DNA of 64,000 nucleotides, taken from Bacillus sp. FJAT-45350 (GTDB lineage: Bacteria; Bacillota; Bacilli; Bacillales; NISU01). Below are positions 52,729 through 60,649 of this stretch, piece after piece (position 1 is the stretch's first letter; each line of letters begins with the position of its first letter). Both the position numbers and the translations under genes were made by a program. Below the pieces are notes generated by a model. The model had not been told where the DNA came from, made no database searches, and saw only the letters and a program-made list of their open reading frames with translations. The stretch covers positions 21,593-85,592 of the forward strand of contig NZ_NISU01000003.1 of the NCBI RefSeq assembly GCF_002335805.1. Direction: 5' to 3'.

Positions 52729-53133
52729 TTATTTGTGATAGGGTTGATTATGCAAGATGCGATAAGCTCGATAAATCTGTTCAAACATAACCATTGTTTT
52801 TAAACCAATATCCATTTCCATTGGACTTATGTTAATGATCTCATCAGTAATTAAATTCTCTGTTCCCATTATAATAACCACATCCGACCTTCCTGAAATA
52901 CCAAAGCTATCTATTTTTTCCGAAAGACCCTCAGAGCTAATCAACTCTTCCTTGCCAGTTGACACAAGGATTTTATATTGCTTATCGGTGATTTTCTTTA
53001 AGAGTGATTCCTCATTTTTAAACTTCTGTAATTTTATTTTACAGTACCTACTCAAACGCTTTTCATATTCTTTTATTCCTTCAAGATAAAACTTTTCAAT
53101 TTTGTCACCTATTATATAAACTTTAAAGTTCAC
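52729..53133 (-). CDS. Divergent RlmH-like SPOUT methyltransferase (second copy)
   Basis: 134 residues, about 25 shorter than RlmH. It keeps MNFKVYIIGDKIEKFYLEGI, EYEKRLSRYCKIK and the C-terminal MVMFEQIYRAYRI with PYHK. The GGS loop of the SAM site is IIMGTENL (87-94) instead of VIGGSLGL, and the FPHQLMR stretch is not conserved, so activity is uncertain. It is in opposite orientation to the first rlmH. Its last codons (CCC TAT CAC AAA TAA) resemble SCC attachment cores. It could supply rRNA methylation when the chromosomal copy is disturbed. A weak ribosome binding site (GGAGATC) precedes ATG. Confidence 0.8.
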   Translation of the reverse strand: MNFKVYIIGDKIEKFYLEGIKEYEKRLSRYCKIKLQKFKNEESLLKKITDKQYKILVSTGKEELISSEGLSEKIDSFGISGRSDVVIIMGTENLITDEIINISPMEMDIGLKTMVMFEQIYRAYRILHNQPYHK

Positions 53134-53309
53134 GGCAAGATCTCCATTTTTCTTTTATTGTACAAGATAAGTATTCAATGTTCAAAAAGAAACTAAATAA
53201 AAATAAAGAAATAACCATATTTCGAGATATAGTTTCCCACAAATTTTATATTACCATGATATACGTATCCGTTATTCAGCGAAAATAAAAACAACTAGTG
53301 GGTGATAAA

Positions 53310-53747
53310 ATGCTTGAAGGGGTTAACAAAGATTCTTTAATCGGGTTATGGTCATATACGGAAGAAAGGTGTTTAGTGTCAAAGCAAATTTTGTTTTTAG
53401 ATAACGGATTAGGATTTTTTACATGGCAAAGCATTGATGATAATAGATACATTGAGTCATTTTCATGGAAAATTAAAGATGGCTACCTAAACGTACAGAC
53501 TAAAGGTTTGTACTATCTAAGTTTTGGTGATTTTTTGTATGGGTTCCCTCATAAAAAGTCAGTGTTAATAGACAGAGAAATCAAGGTCAAGTTAACTGGA
53601 AGTGAAAAAACAAGTGATCAGAACATTCAAAGGTCAAAGGAATTTCCACTAAAACTCCACGCTATATGTACTGGTAATTTTAAATATGAAAAGAAAAGTA
53701 TTGCAAATGCAGTTTTAAATAGACTTTATGAAGAAGGAATTATTTAA
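53310..53747 (+). CDS. Hypothetical protein, lipocalin-like strand pattern
   Basis: 145 residues from ATG at 53310 with GGGTGAT upstream (a GTG at 53298 is less likely). Not recognised. LIGLWSYTEERCLVSKQILFL, LGFFTWQSIDD, SFSWKIKDGYLNVQTKG alternate hydrophobic and polar residues as in beta-barrel lipocalin-like domains. No signal peptide. A strong terminator follows, so it is a single-gene unit. Confidence 0.65.
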   Translation: MLEGVNKDSLIGLWSYTEERCLVSKQILFLDNGLGFFTWQSIDDNRYIESFSWKIKDGYLNVQTKGLYYLSFGDFLYGFPHKKSVLIDREIKVKLTGSEKTSDQNIQRSKEFPLKLHAICTGNFKYEKKSIANAVLNRLYEEGII

Positions 53748-53790
53748 AATCAATTTAAAGAATAGTTAAATATTTCAAAAAAATGTGTAG

Positions 53791-53823
53791 GAAGGTGCTT
53801 TAAAACTTAGCACCTTCTTTTAC
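53791..53823 (+). terminator. Terminator after the gene at 53310
   Basis: GAAGGTGCT and AGCACCTTC, loop of nine, then TTTTACTTT. Confidence 0.88.
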
Positions 53824-53897
53824 TTTATCTATCTCTTTTTTCAAGTTATAGTATGACAAAGCAAATTTCCTATAACCTTTGGAGAGGAATGTGATTA

Positions 53898-54224
53898 ATG
53901 TTGGAATTTCCTTTAGAAATTACGAAAGAGGCTATTTTTAACCGTTATCCTTGGTCGAAGCCAATCAATTTAGAGTTAGCTGATGATGAGCAGGAATTTT
54001 TCTGTGATCCAACTCCTTGGTCTTTTAATCCACCACAGTTAAAAATGATATATGTAATGTTAGGTGAAGTCGAAGAATGGTATGTCAAGCGAGACTTACC
54101 TATTCAGGTAAAGATATTTGAAATCAAGGAAGTAATGGGCCATATATTTGTAGAAATGATTTGTGGGAACTCGGAAGTTGAGCAGATTTTTGAAAAATTT
54201 AGAAATATTAACCTTGGTTATTAG
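53898..54224 (+). CDS. Hypothetical protein, first of a tandem paralog pair
   Basis: 108 residues, unknown family. Shares with the next gene the motif (R/K)(Y/F)PW(S/A)KP (16-22 here), a W-N-QL stretch (WSFNPPQLKMIYVML), a run around Y/F-K-R-D with IQVKIFEI, and the end (VEQIFEKF). No signal peptide. ATG with GGAGAGGAATG upstream. Acidic overall. Confidence 0.7.
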   Translation: MLEFPLEITKEAIFNRYPWSKPINLELADDEQEFFCDPTPWSFNPPQLKMIYVMLGEVEEWYVKRDLPIQVKIFEIKEVMGHIFVEMICGNSEVEQIFEKFRNINLGY

Positions 54225-54252
54225 TGTTTTAATTATAAAAGGGTGATGTTGC

Positions 54253-54624
54253 ATGGGCAAGATATCGCAGAAAACAATATTAGTTAAATTCCCTTGGGCT
54301 AAACCGCAGCCGTTATTTAATGAAATTGATACTCAGGAAGATGTGACTAATAATAATTTTGATTGGAATTTAAATGAACAGCAACTATATCTAGTTGAGG
54401 GACTACTTGAAGAAATACATTCATTCTTTAAAAACCGAGACCAATCAATAGATGTAAAAATTTACTATATAGGTGAATTGTTTGATAGGTTGCACATTGA
54501 TTTCTCAAGTAACACACGAGAGGTATTCATGATAATGGATAAATACAAACAATTTTCTGAAGAGATACTATTAAATGAAGATGATGAAACAGAACAGGAT
54601 GAAGACTATGATGATATATTCTAG
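54253..54624 (+). CDS. Hypothetical protein, second of a tandem paralog pair
   Basis: 123 residues. Paralog of the preceding protein: KFPWAKP at 12-18, FDWNLNEQQLYLVEGLLEEI, FKNRDQSIDVKIYYIGEL, then REVFMIMDKY. It differs by a strongly acidic tail (DDETEQDEDYDDIF). AAGGGTGATG upstream; 28 bases after its partner. A terminator overlaps its stop codon. Confidence 0.7.
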   Translation: MGKISQKTILVKFPWAKPQPLFNEIDTQEDVTNNNFDWNLNEQQLYLVEGLLEEIHSFFKNRDQSIDVKIYYIGELFDRLHIDFSSNTREVFMIMDKYKQFSEEILLNEDDETEQDEDYDDIF

Positions 54625-54654
54625 ATGTCGTAAAAAGCGACATCTAAATTTTTA
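54623..54654 (+). terminator. Terminator overlapping the stop of the paralog pair
   Basis: AGATGTCG, loop TAAAAAG, CGACATCT, then AAATTTTTAT. Confidence 0.8.
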
Positions 54655-55316
54655 TGGATGAGTATTTTGTGTTTAGGTGAATCTAGTCATTTAAAATTTA
54701 TAGTTATTAGCCAAAGTCTTTTAAGGAAAGAAATTATCAAAAATTTTTTTGAGAATAGAATAATTCACGAGAATCATTTGGATAATAGATATATTGACTA
54801 AGGATAGGCTTGCCTACAAAGTAATAATAATTAAAACTATTTCGATTACATCATATTAACTCAAGCTATTTGAGCAATATAGCATATCATGATCAACTCA
54901 ACCTATTCCTTCTTTCACCGAGTTTCTTCTTTTAATCTGATCCTGCCGCAGTAAGCCACTAAAACCACTGGTTCCACACCCACCACGAAACCACATATTC
55001 CAAGTCAGTCACATTGAACCATATATCAACTTTTCAGGAGGAGCGTTAAGCGTTCCTCTTTTTGTATTTTGAAAGATTACTTTGAGTTATGGTAACGAAA
55101 GTTGTAAATAGGACATGCAGCTTATATAGGGGTACACAGAATATCAAGGGACGACATGACGAAATTAATGGGACATAGGATAAAAGCTACCATAAAAATT
55201 TTTAATCACTCATCTATTTCAAGAGATGAGGTATAGAAGGGCGAGGCTAATTAGGTGTAATCGAGTTGGTTTTATACCTAGGACAACCTTAGCTCAACTA
55301 TTTGGAGTGAAAAAGC
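54655..55316. other. Gene-free stretch with a C-rich segment and a terminator
   Basis: About 660 bases without a credible gene. 54890-55035 is unusually rich in C and poor in G on the plus strand (words such as CCACTAAAACCACTGG, CCACACCCACCACG). It ends in a terminator hairpin at 55038-55064. A further short hairpin CTCATCT/AGATGAG lies near 55208-55230. A small RNA ending at 55064 is possible. Confidence 0.5.
55038..55064 (+). terminator. Hairpin with T-run not attached to any gene
   Basis: GAGGAGCG, loop TTAAG, CGTTCCTC (one G-T pair), then TTTTTG. There is no coding gene for 400 bases upstream. Confidence 0.7.
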
Positions 55317-56111
55317 ATGGTCAAAAGTTTGAATGGTAAAGGAAAAAGTGGAAGTCGGAATCAAGATTTACTTAAAGACGTGAAATTTGAAGATCTTTAT
55401 AATGTTAGGCTCCTTAGGGGGAAACATCCTAATTTTACTAAAGAAACTTATGTAGTTTTATTTGAATCAAATCTTGCAGGGAATTATGTTAACTCCTATT
55501 TACTTCATGAGTTATCTAAAAATGAAGTAAGTAATAGTACTGCGGCTGAAGCTTTTGCAGATTTAGAAGTTAGTGGGTATATAACAAGACAGATTTTTTC
55601 TGATATGGTTACTTATGCAAACTTTTTAAAACTACATGGTGAGTTTGAACAGGTTGAAAATTTAATTCCATATTTAGGGGATGCTTGTGACTCATCAGAG
55701 TCATTGGATAACTTAAAGCAATTTGAGAATTATATATTAGCCAATCTTGAAAACATACCACATCTATCAAATGGTACATTTGATCCAAAGTCACATGGTG
55801 CAGTTATTCTTGATAGAGAAGAAACTGTGGAAAAGTATGATGGAGTGTCTGTAGGGGTAACTAAAAATACTTTAATGAATCTATTCATTGAAGGTTATGA
55901 TGAGTCTGGTAAGTCAAACGATAATCATTTAAACGGTCGTCTGAAAGCAATCATCAAAGGATGGATCGCAAAGGGAATTTGTATATCTAAAACAACAGGT
56001 CGAAATCAAGAAGTAATTTATAAACCATCAAAAGAAATTGGTAGTGTGAAGTTGTATGTTATTCATTGTCCAAGAGTAGAAGAGGAGGTTGTAAAGAATG
56101 ACCGTAACTAA
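55317..56111 (+). CDS. Hypothetical protein next to the D12 methyltransferase
   Basis: 264 residues, not recognised. Basic N-terminus (MVKSLNGKGKSGSRNQ), helical middle with VSNSTAAEAFADLEVSGYIT, which looks like a winged-helix segment, and a second possible DNA-binding section NHLNGRLKAIIKGWIAKGI. Its last 14 bases overlap the methyltransferase start, so the two proteins are probably translated together. The start lacks a strong ribosome binding site (TGGAGTGAAAAAGC). Confidence 0.7.
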   Translation: MVKSLNGKGKSGSRNQDLLKDVKFEDLYNVRLLRGKHPNFTKETYVVLFESNLAGNYVNSYLLHELSKNEVSNSTAAEAFADLEVSGYITRQIFSDMVTYANFLKLHGEFEQVENLIPYLGDACDSSESLDNLKQFENYILANLENIPHLSNGTFDPKSHGAVILDREETVEKYDGVSVGVTKNTLMNLFIEGYDESGKSNDNHLNGRLKAIIKGWIAKGICISKTTGRNQEVIYKPSKEIGSVKLYVIHCPRVEEEVVKNDRN

Positions 56112-57060
56112 CATGAAGTCTTATGAATGGGGTATGGGGAGACCAGTTCTCTCCGTCATTCCATATGTTGGTGGGAAGAAGGGGCTTGTGCGAAATATTA
56201 ATCCCATTATCCACTGGTGTGCCGAGACATTTGGTTTAAAGGGATTAATTGAGGGATCAGCTGGTGGAGCTAGGATGATGTTAAATACAAATCCAGCCAT
56301 GTTTGAGCATAGAATTTTAAATGATGTCGACCTCTCTCTTTGTAAGATGTATGCTGTCCTCGGTGATGACATTTTAGTCTATGAACTTATTGAAAAATTG
56401 CACAATCTTGGTTATTCCGAGGAGGTATTCAATAAAGCGGTATTAGATAGAGAACTAGATGGTGAACTAGCTGATAGAGATATCTACGAGAGAACATCTG
56501 ATTGGGTAACTGCAGCTGCACATACGTATATATGTGCGCTTCAAAGTAGAGCTGCAAATATGAAATCGTATGATTACTTTTCCGAATGGTTACACAGGGG
56601 TTCATATTTTGAAAGAATTAAAGGATTAGATAAATTTCTGCCTATACTGTCTGACGTTGAGGTGACACATGGGGATTGTTTGGACCTAGTTGACGAATAT
56701 TATGACCGATCCGATTATTTTATGTATCAGGATATGCCTTATGTTCCTGAAACAATGGAGAGTGAGAACCACTATAAGTATAACTGTTCAAGAGAGAAAC
56801 ATGAGATTTTAATAGATAAAATGATTGGAACGAAAATGAAGGTAGCATCTAGCAGTTACGCCAGCGACATTTATGACCGACTACTGGATCACGGTTGGAG
56901 TAAACTTTTTCTAAAAATGAAACATGTTTCTATGGGAGGTACAGGTCGGATGGCAGCAGAGTATTTGTACATTAACTTTGATTTACCGTACGAATTGGAG
57001 TTGAAGGTTTCATCCATCTTACCAATTTTGAATAACAGTAAAACTATGTGTTTCATTTAA
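56098..57060 (+). CDS. D12-class adenine DNA methyltransferase-like protein
   Basis: 320 residues; ATG with GAGGAGG eight bases upstream. Motifs of the D12 N6-adenine family in order: PYVGGKKGL (22-30), LIEGSAGGA (50-58) as SAM motif I, ILNDVD (73-78), and motif IV YQDMPYVPET (210-219). Motif IV normally reads DPPY; here the first Pro is Met. No cognate restriction enzyme is adjacent apart from an HNH protein 1 kb away. It could be an orphan or regulatory methylase. Confidence 0.82.
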   Translation: MTVTNMKSYEWGMGRPVLSVIPYVGGKKGLVRNINPIIHWCAETFGLKGLIEGSAGGARMMLNTNPAMFEHRILNDVDLSLCKMYAVLGDDILVYELIEKLHNLGYSEEVFNKAVLDRELDGELADRDIYERTSDWVTAAAHTYICALQSRAANMKSYDYFSEWLHRGSYFERIKGLDKFLPILSDVEVTHGDCLDLVDEYYDRSDYFMYQDMPYVPETMESENHYKYNCSREKHEILIDKMIGTKMKVASSSYASDIYDRLLDHGWSKLFLKMKHVSMGGTGRMAAEYLYINFDLPYELELKVSSILPILNNSKTMCFI

Positions 57061-57430
57061 AAAGGTAGAGACGATATTTTTGTTGATGGATAAAAATGTA
57101 AGTTTTAATTATCATTTAAAAAATTTTTAGAAAAATACCTCTTGGTATTTTTTCCACAATAGCTTCAATTTCGTTTCTATTTTATAAGGGGTTCTTACTA
57201 CTCTACGGTTGTATTTTAGTCGCTACAATCGCTAACCATTGCCCTTACGTTTCGAGTGGGGTATAGCCTTTAAGTCCAGTAATATCAAGGGTTTTGGGAT
57301 TTTAATTTATTTGTAGTTTTTTTAGAAAAGACTTTATTTAAGCTATAACTGATGGTAACATACATACAACAAAAATAGTTATTTTATAACAAAAAAGTTA
57401 AAATAGGTTATTTTGAGGAGGTGCAAAATA
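57061..57430. other. Gap with two operator-like palindromes
   Basis: No gene seen in this AT-rich stretch, except for the two palindromes at 57372-57414 just before the recombinase-like gene. Confidence 0.4.
57372..57414 (+). promoter_or_regulatory. Paired palindromes, candidate operator
   Basis: AAAATAGTTATTTT (57372-57385) and AAAATAGGTTATTTT (57400-57414), each a near-perfect palindrome, centres about 28 bases apart, ending immediately before the ribosome binding site of the next gene. Confidence 0.5.
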
Positions 57431-57952
57431 ATGCCAAAGAAGTTTGCTTATTTAGGAGCAAGAAAGTTTCAGGAACTAGAATTATTCAAAGGAGTTGCAA
57501 AAGCTGACCACTATTATATTGATTTAGTTGATAATGCTGGTCGTTCTGATTTAAAGGAGCTAACTAAAATGTTAGAAACTGTTGATTCTAGTGACACGGT
57601 TATAATTCAAAGTTTTACTAATTTCACGTCAAGTCTACAACAAATCTACGAGTATATTATGTACTTCAAACAAAAGGATATTAAACTAGTAATTCTAGAC
57701 CAAACGTTCAATGAGAAGGCTTTTCTTACAGAGACGGGGTTTCAAATTTTAAAAAATGTTCTTGAACTACAAACAGAATTTGATAGGGAAGAAAACTACA
57801 GGTCAAAGAAGGCTGGGAGAGGGTCATATCCAAACGGCTTTTATGAGGCATTTGTGTCTTATAAGAATGGTGAACAAAAAGCGAATGATGCCGCTGAATC
57901 TCTAAACATTCCAATTCATCAGTTTTATAATGCGGTAAGGGCTTTTAGTTAA
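57431..57952 (+). CDS. Serine-recombinase-like protein lacking catalytic residues
   Basis: 173 residues from ATG at 57431 with GAGGAGGTG. Overall shape of a resolvase: KFAYLGARKFQELELF, LVDNAGRSDLKELTKMLETV, SSDTVIIQSFTNFTSSLQQI, a long helix, and a C-terminal helix-turn-helix (NGEQKANDAAESLNIPIHQF). In active enzymes the first motif is YARVST with the catalytic Ser and the third is LDRLxR with active-site Arg; here they read YLGARK and FTNFTS. So it should bind DNA without recombining it. It may be a regulator. Confidence 0.68.
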   Translation: MPKKFAYLGARKFQELELFKGVAKADHYYIDLVDNAGRSDLKELTKMLETVDSSDTVIIQSFTNFTSSLQQIYEYIMYFKQKDIKLVILDQTFNEKAFLTETGFQILKNVLELQTEFDREENYRSKKAGRGSYPNGFYEAFVSYKNGEQKANDAAESLNIPIHQFYNAVRAFS

Positions 57953-57953
57953 G

Positions 57954-58025
57954 TTACTAACTGCTGAACAATTTAAGGAGGTGGTAAAGGGTGTAGCAAA
58001 AACAATAGCTTTTACCAGTTAGTAA
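57954..58025 (+). promoter_or_regulatory. Structured leader between recombinase-like and HNH genes
   Basis: Perfect 10-base arms TTACTAACTG (57954-57963) and CAGTTAGTAA (58016-58025), with an inner pairing GGTAAA/TTTACC. The loop holds AAGGAGGTGG followed by GTG TAG, a start next to a stop. Confidence 0.5.
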
Positions 58026-58071
58026 AATACAGGGATTTTAATCGCTGACTTAAAAACAGGAGGTAATTTCC

Positions 58072-58749
58072 ATGGATAGTTATAAAGATATTAAAATCGA
58101 AGATGAAGAAGTTGTAGAGCATTGGCGTGAATGGGAAGCTATTGAGGATGAAGAAAGTACTGAAATTGAAATTAAACGTAATTGGGGCGATAAGCAAATC
58201 GCATTAGCAACCATGAGAAAACGTAAGAAAAAGCTTGTAGAAGGGGTTTATGAGTCGGTATTTGAAGAGTATACACACCTTGTTCATAGAACAACAGGTA
58301 AATGCACCCATTATAATAATCGTAAATATTATCATGAGGTAAGAGGCGAGTGTATCTATTTAATCGATTACTTTACAAAGAAAGAAAAGGTAGTCTATGA
58401 TGGTAAAGGTTTTATAACGACTTCGGGTGACTGGCTAATGGACAATAAACAGCCATTGAGTGACAAGGATTCTCTTGGAGTTCTATACCCTGTAAGTGAT
58501 TTAAGAGTAAGTAAGTTATGTTTGAAAAACTCCCAAATCATTACTTCTCTATTTTGGGGTCAGAAAGTAATTGACCAAGCAATCGATGGGGAGAATAGAA
58601 GAACACATGATATTAACCATAGGAATTTAGAGCATGACGATGATCGACCTGAAAACTTAGAGATTGTGACACTAGCAGAAAATAACGAGCACCGAAAGAT
58701 TATGACGAAGCTAAAGAAGGACAAGTTTAAGAAATTGCAAGACGAATAA
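58072..58749 (+). CDS. HNH-endonuclease-like protein
   Basis: 225 residues. The C-terminal part DINHRNLEHDDDRPENLEIV then TLAENNEHRK is an HNH motif (His183, Asn195, His208). The N-terminal 60 residues are highly charged and helical; the middle is unrecognised. Start ATG with AGGAGGTAA. HNH proteins of this kind occur as homing or phage endonucleases; specificity is not visible. Confidence 0.78.
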   Translation: MDSYKDIKIEDEEVVEHWREWEAIEDEESTEIEIKRNWGDKQIALATMRKRKKKLVEGVYESVFEEYTHLVHRTTGKCTHYNNRKYYHEVRGECIYLIDYFTKKEKVVYDGKGFITTSGDWLMDNKQPLSDKDSLGVLYPVSDLRVSKLCLKNSQIITSLFWGQKVIDQAIDGENRRTHDINHRNLEHDDDRPENLEIVTLAENNEHRKIMTKLKKDKFKKLQDE

Positions 58750-58856
58750 TTGTAGTTCCATTATAGTAGAATAGTTTGAAAAGGAGATTCATTTGGTGAG
58801 TAGTACGTATAGTAATTGCAGAACGAAGAAGTGGGATTCACTAGTAGTAAATGTAA

Positions 58857-58895
58857 AGCGAGGTGTCATCTAGACATCTCGCTATTTTAGTGTTC
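58857..58895 (+). terminator. Terminator after the HNH gene
   Basis: AGCGAGGTGTC and GACATCTCGCT with a 5-base loop, then ATTTTAGTG. Confidence 0.75.
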
Positions 58896-59055
58896 TTTTT
58901 TGGTATTAACCATGTTAGTCAATAAAAGTATGAGTTACATTATTATTATCGTATACTTTATATTCATTCAACACAATGTTGTTCGTTTTTTATATATAAA
59001 TGTTGAGGTGGTATTCATTTCAAGTTAACTACAGCATTGCTTGATGAGGAGGGGT

Positions 59056-59214
59056 ATGGAGGGTTTTCATTTATTGCAGACAGTAATAACTGATGGAAAC
59101 GATAGCATTCTTACAATCATAGATAAGCCATTATCTAAGCAGGACATCTTTGTTATTTTTGGTGAAGAAGAATTCAATCAGTTGTTATCAATGATGTTGC
59201 CATGGGAATATTAA
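59056..59214 (+). CDS. Possible 52-residue protein
   Basis: ATG preceded by GAGGAGGGG. Reads MEGFHLLQTVITDGNDSILT ... FGEEEFNQLLSMMLPWEY. Unknown family; plausible amino-acid mix with an acidic C-terminal half. The ribosome binding site is strong but close to the ATG. Confidence 0.45.
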   Translation: MEGFHLLQTVITDGNDSILTIIDKPLSKQDIFVIFGEEEFNQLLSMMLPWEY

Positions 59215-59391
59215 TTTTGGTAAGAGGAAAGAATAGATTCTATTTCACTATTTTGCTTACAATCCGTGACTTCATCGCAAAATAATACAAAAGCATTTGT
59301 AAATATTGCAAGTGATTAGCAATTAAAAAGAAAAGACCTTTTCAGTAATACGATAATAAAACTTAGGTATTTCAACCTGTATATAAAAACT

Positions 59392-59602
59392 GAACACAAT
59401 GATTATAGCGTTTACTGATATTTGGAGAAACACCGAATACCAAATTATAGCGTTTTTTAAGATGTATATAATTACCGAACACCAGGGAATACAGTTTACC
59501 AATATTTATAAAAAATCCGAACACAATACATATCTGATTCCGCAAAAATTTATTAAAAGCGAAAACAATGTTGTTTCTTGTTTAACAATCTGTTTCGACT
59601 AA
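59392..59602 (+). repeat. Degenerate tandem repeat, 42-base period (14 codons)
   Basis: Units begin GAACAC or similar at 59392, 59435, 59477, 59519 and 59561, spaced 43, 42, 42 and 42 bases. In the open frame from about 59399 they encode TEYQIIAFFKMYII, TEHQGIQFTNIYKK, SEHNTYLIPQKFIK, SENN... The first unit is one base longer, so it is out of frame, and the frame has no ribosome binding site. It looks like the relic of a gene for a 14-residue-repeat protein. Confidence 0.65.
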
Positions 59603-60191
59603 GCAGCTATAAGCATTATGTAATAGTATTATCCTGTTAATATTCTCTGGTTTTGACGTGAAGGGTATTACTTTTGTAAGTTGTGTACCAACATACCATT
59701 TGCCACTAAAATGAATAAAAGCAATGAAGAGTTAGGTCGTAGAGATCTAGCTTATTTTTTGTTTATTTATTTCCAGTTCATAAATTTTCCGTCTACTTTA
59801 AAAAGGGAAAGTTAGAGTGGTTCAATTTCTGCATGTTAACGGAAGTACATTCAACACATGTTAAAAATCAATGTTGAAAAATGAAGAGTTTTTCTAAGAG
59901 AATTTTTCATATTATAGAGAATTAACCAAACAAATATTACAGTACTTGAGATTACACTTAAGCAATTTTTAGATTAGTTTAGATCGGCAATTTTTCTTTT
60001 TCGAGAACGCTTGTGGCTCTAGGGGTTAAACAGAAGCAAAATAAGAAAGTAAATTGGATTTACAGTATATTGGAAATTTTCTTTGACCATCTGTTTAATT
60101 GCAAAAATGGTATTCTATTTTATTGTTTTAAGATGACTTGTTTTTCTTATGATTCAATCAATATGTTTTGAACTAGAAAGGATGAAAGCGA

Positions 60192-60614
60192 ATGAAGAAG
60201 ATGTTGCTATGGGAAAAAATACACTCAGCTTTATCAGGAATTGAAGATAAATTAAATTCTCAAAATTACTCTGACGAATCTAGAGAATTAGAAGTCCGTA
60301 AGCAATTTGCATTGGCAGAACTGTTTTCAGTCATCGATTTAATCGGTAACCTGACAGAGAATTCAAAAGTTAAGTATGAACTGTGGTTGAACAGAGGATA
60401 CAAGGGGAAAAAACGAAAAGAAATTTCAGATAGTTTAGGCATGTCAACTGATGCAATAAGAGCCTCAGTTTTGTACTTTGATAATCGGCTAGAATTCTTT
60501 GTAGGTGAAAATATAGTTGGCGATATAATGAGCTGTAATTCAAACGAAGAGCTTAAGAAAATTGTAGACCAATTTAGATATAGAGTCGGTTCAATAAAAG
60601 CGTACTTTAGATAG
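60192..60614 (+). CDS. Sigma/HTH-like protein, short paralog
   Basis: 140 residues, not recognised as a named family. Helical. KKRKEISDSLGMSTDAIRASVLYFDNRL at about 73-100 (two adjoining helices) resembles the sigma region 4/LuxR type helix-turn-helix. It is homologous along its length to the first 130 residues of the next protein (ALSGIEDKLNSQNYSDESRELE against VQGNLNDQNLYNEDERQLE). Start with GAAAGGATGAAAG. 35 bases separate the two genes. Confidence 0.68.
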   Translation: MKKMLLWEKIHSALSGIEDKLNSQNYSDESRELEVRKQFALAELFSVIDLIGNLTENSKVKYELWLNRGYKGKKRKEISDSLGMSTDAIRASVLYFDNRLEFFVGENIVGDIMSCNSNEELKKIVDQFRYRVGSIKAYFR

Positions 60615-60649
60615 TCATAGACACCATCAATTCAGAAAGGGGTTATAAG

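Larger units (their letters stand above)
58750..60191. other. 1.4-kb gene-poor stretch
   Basis: Apart from a possible 52-codon gene (59056-59214), a terminator (58857-58889) and the decayed 42-bp repeat array (59392-59602), I see no gene. The DNA is AT-rich with many stops in all frames, suggesting decayed accessory DNA. Confidence 0.5.

Noticed and set aside
56098-58749. Complete restriction-modification system from the D12 methylase and the HNH protein
   Set aside because: The two genes are 1 kb apart with another gene between and no shared operon; pairing cannot be supported from the sequence.
59399-59602. 67-codon open frame as a real gene
   Set aside because: No ribosome binding site, and the first repeat unit is out of frame; treated as a decayed repeat instead.
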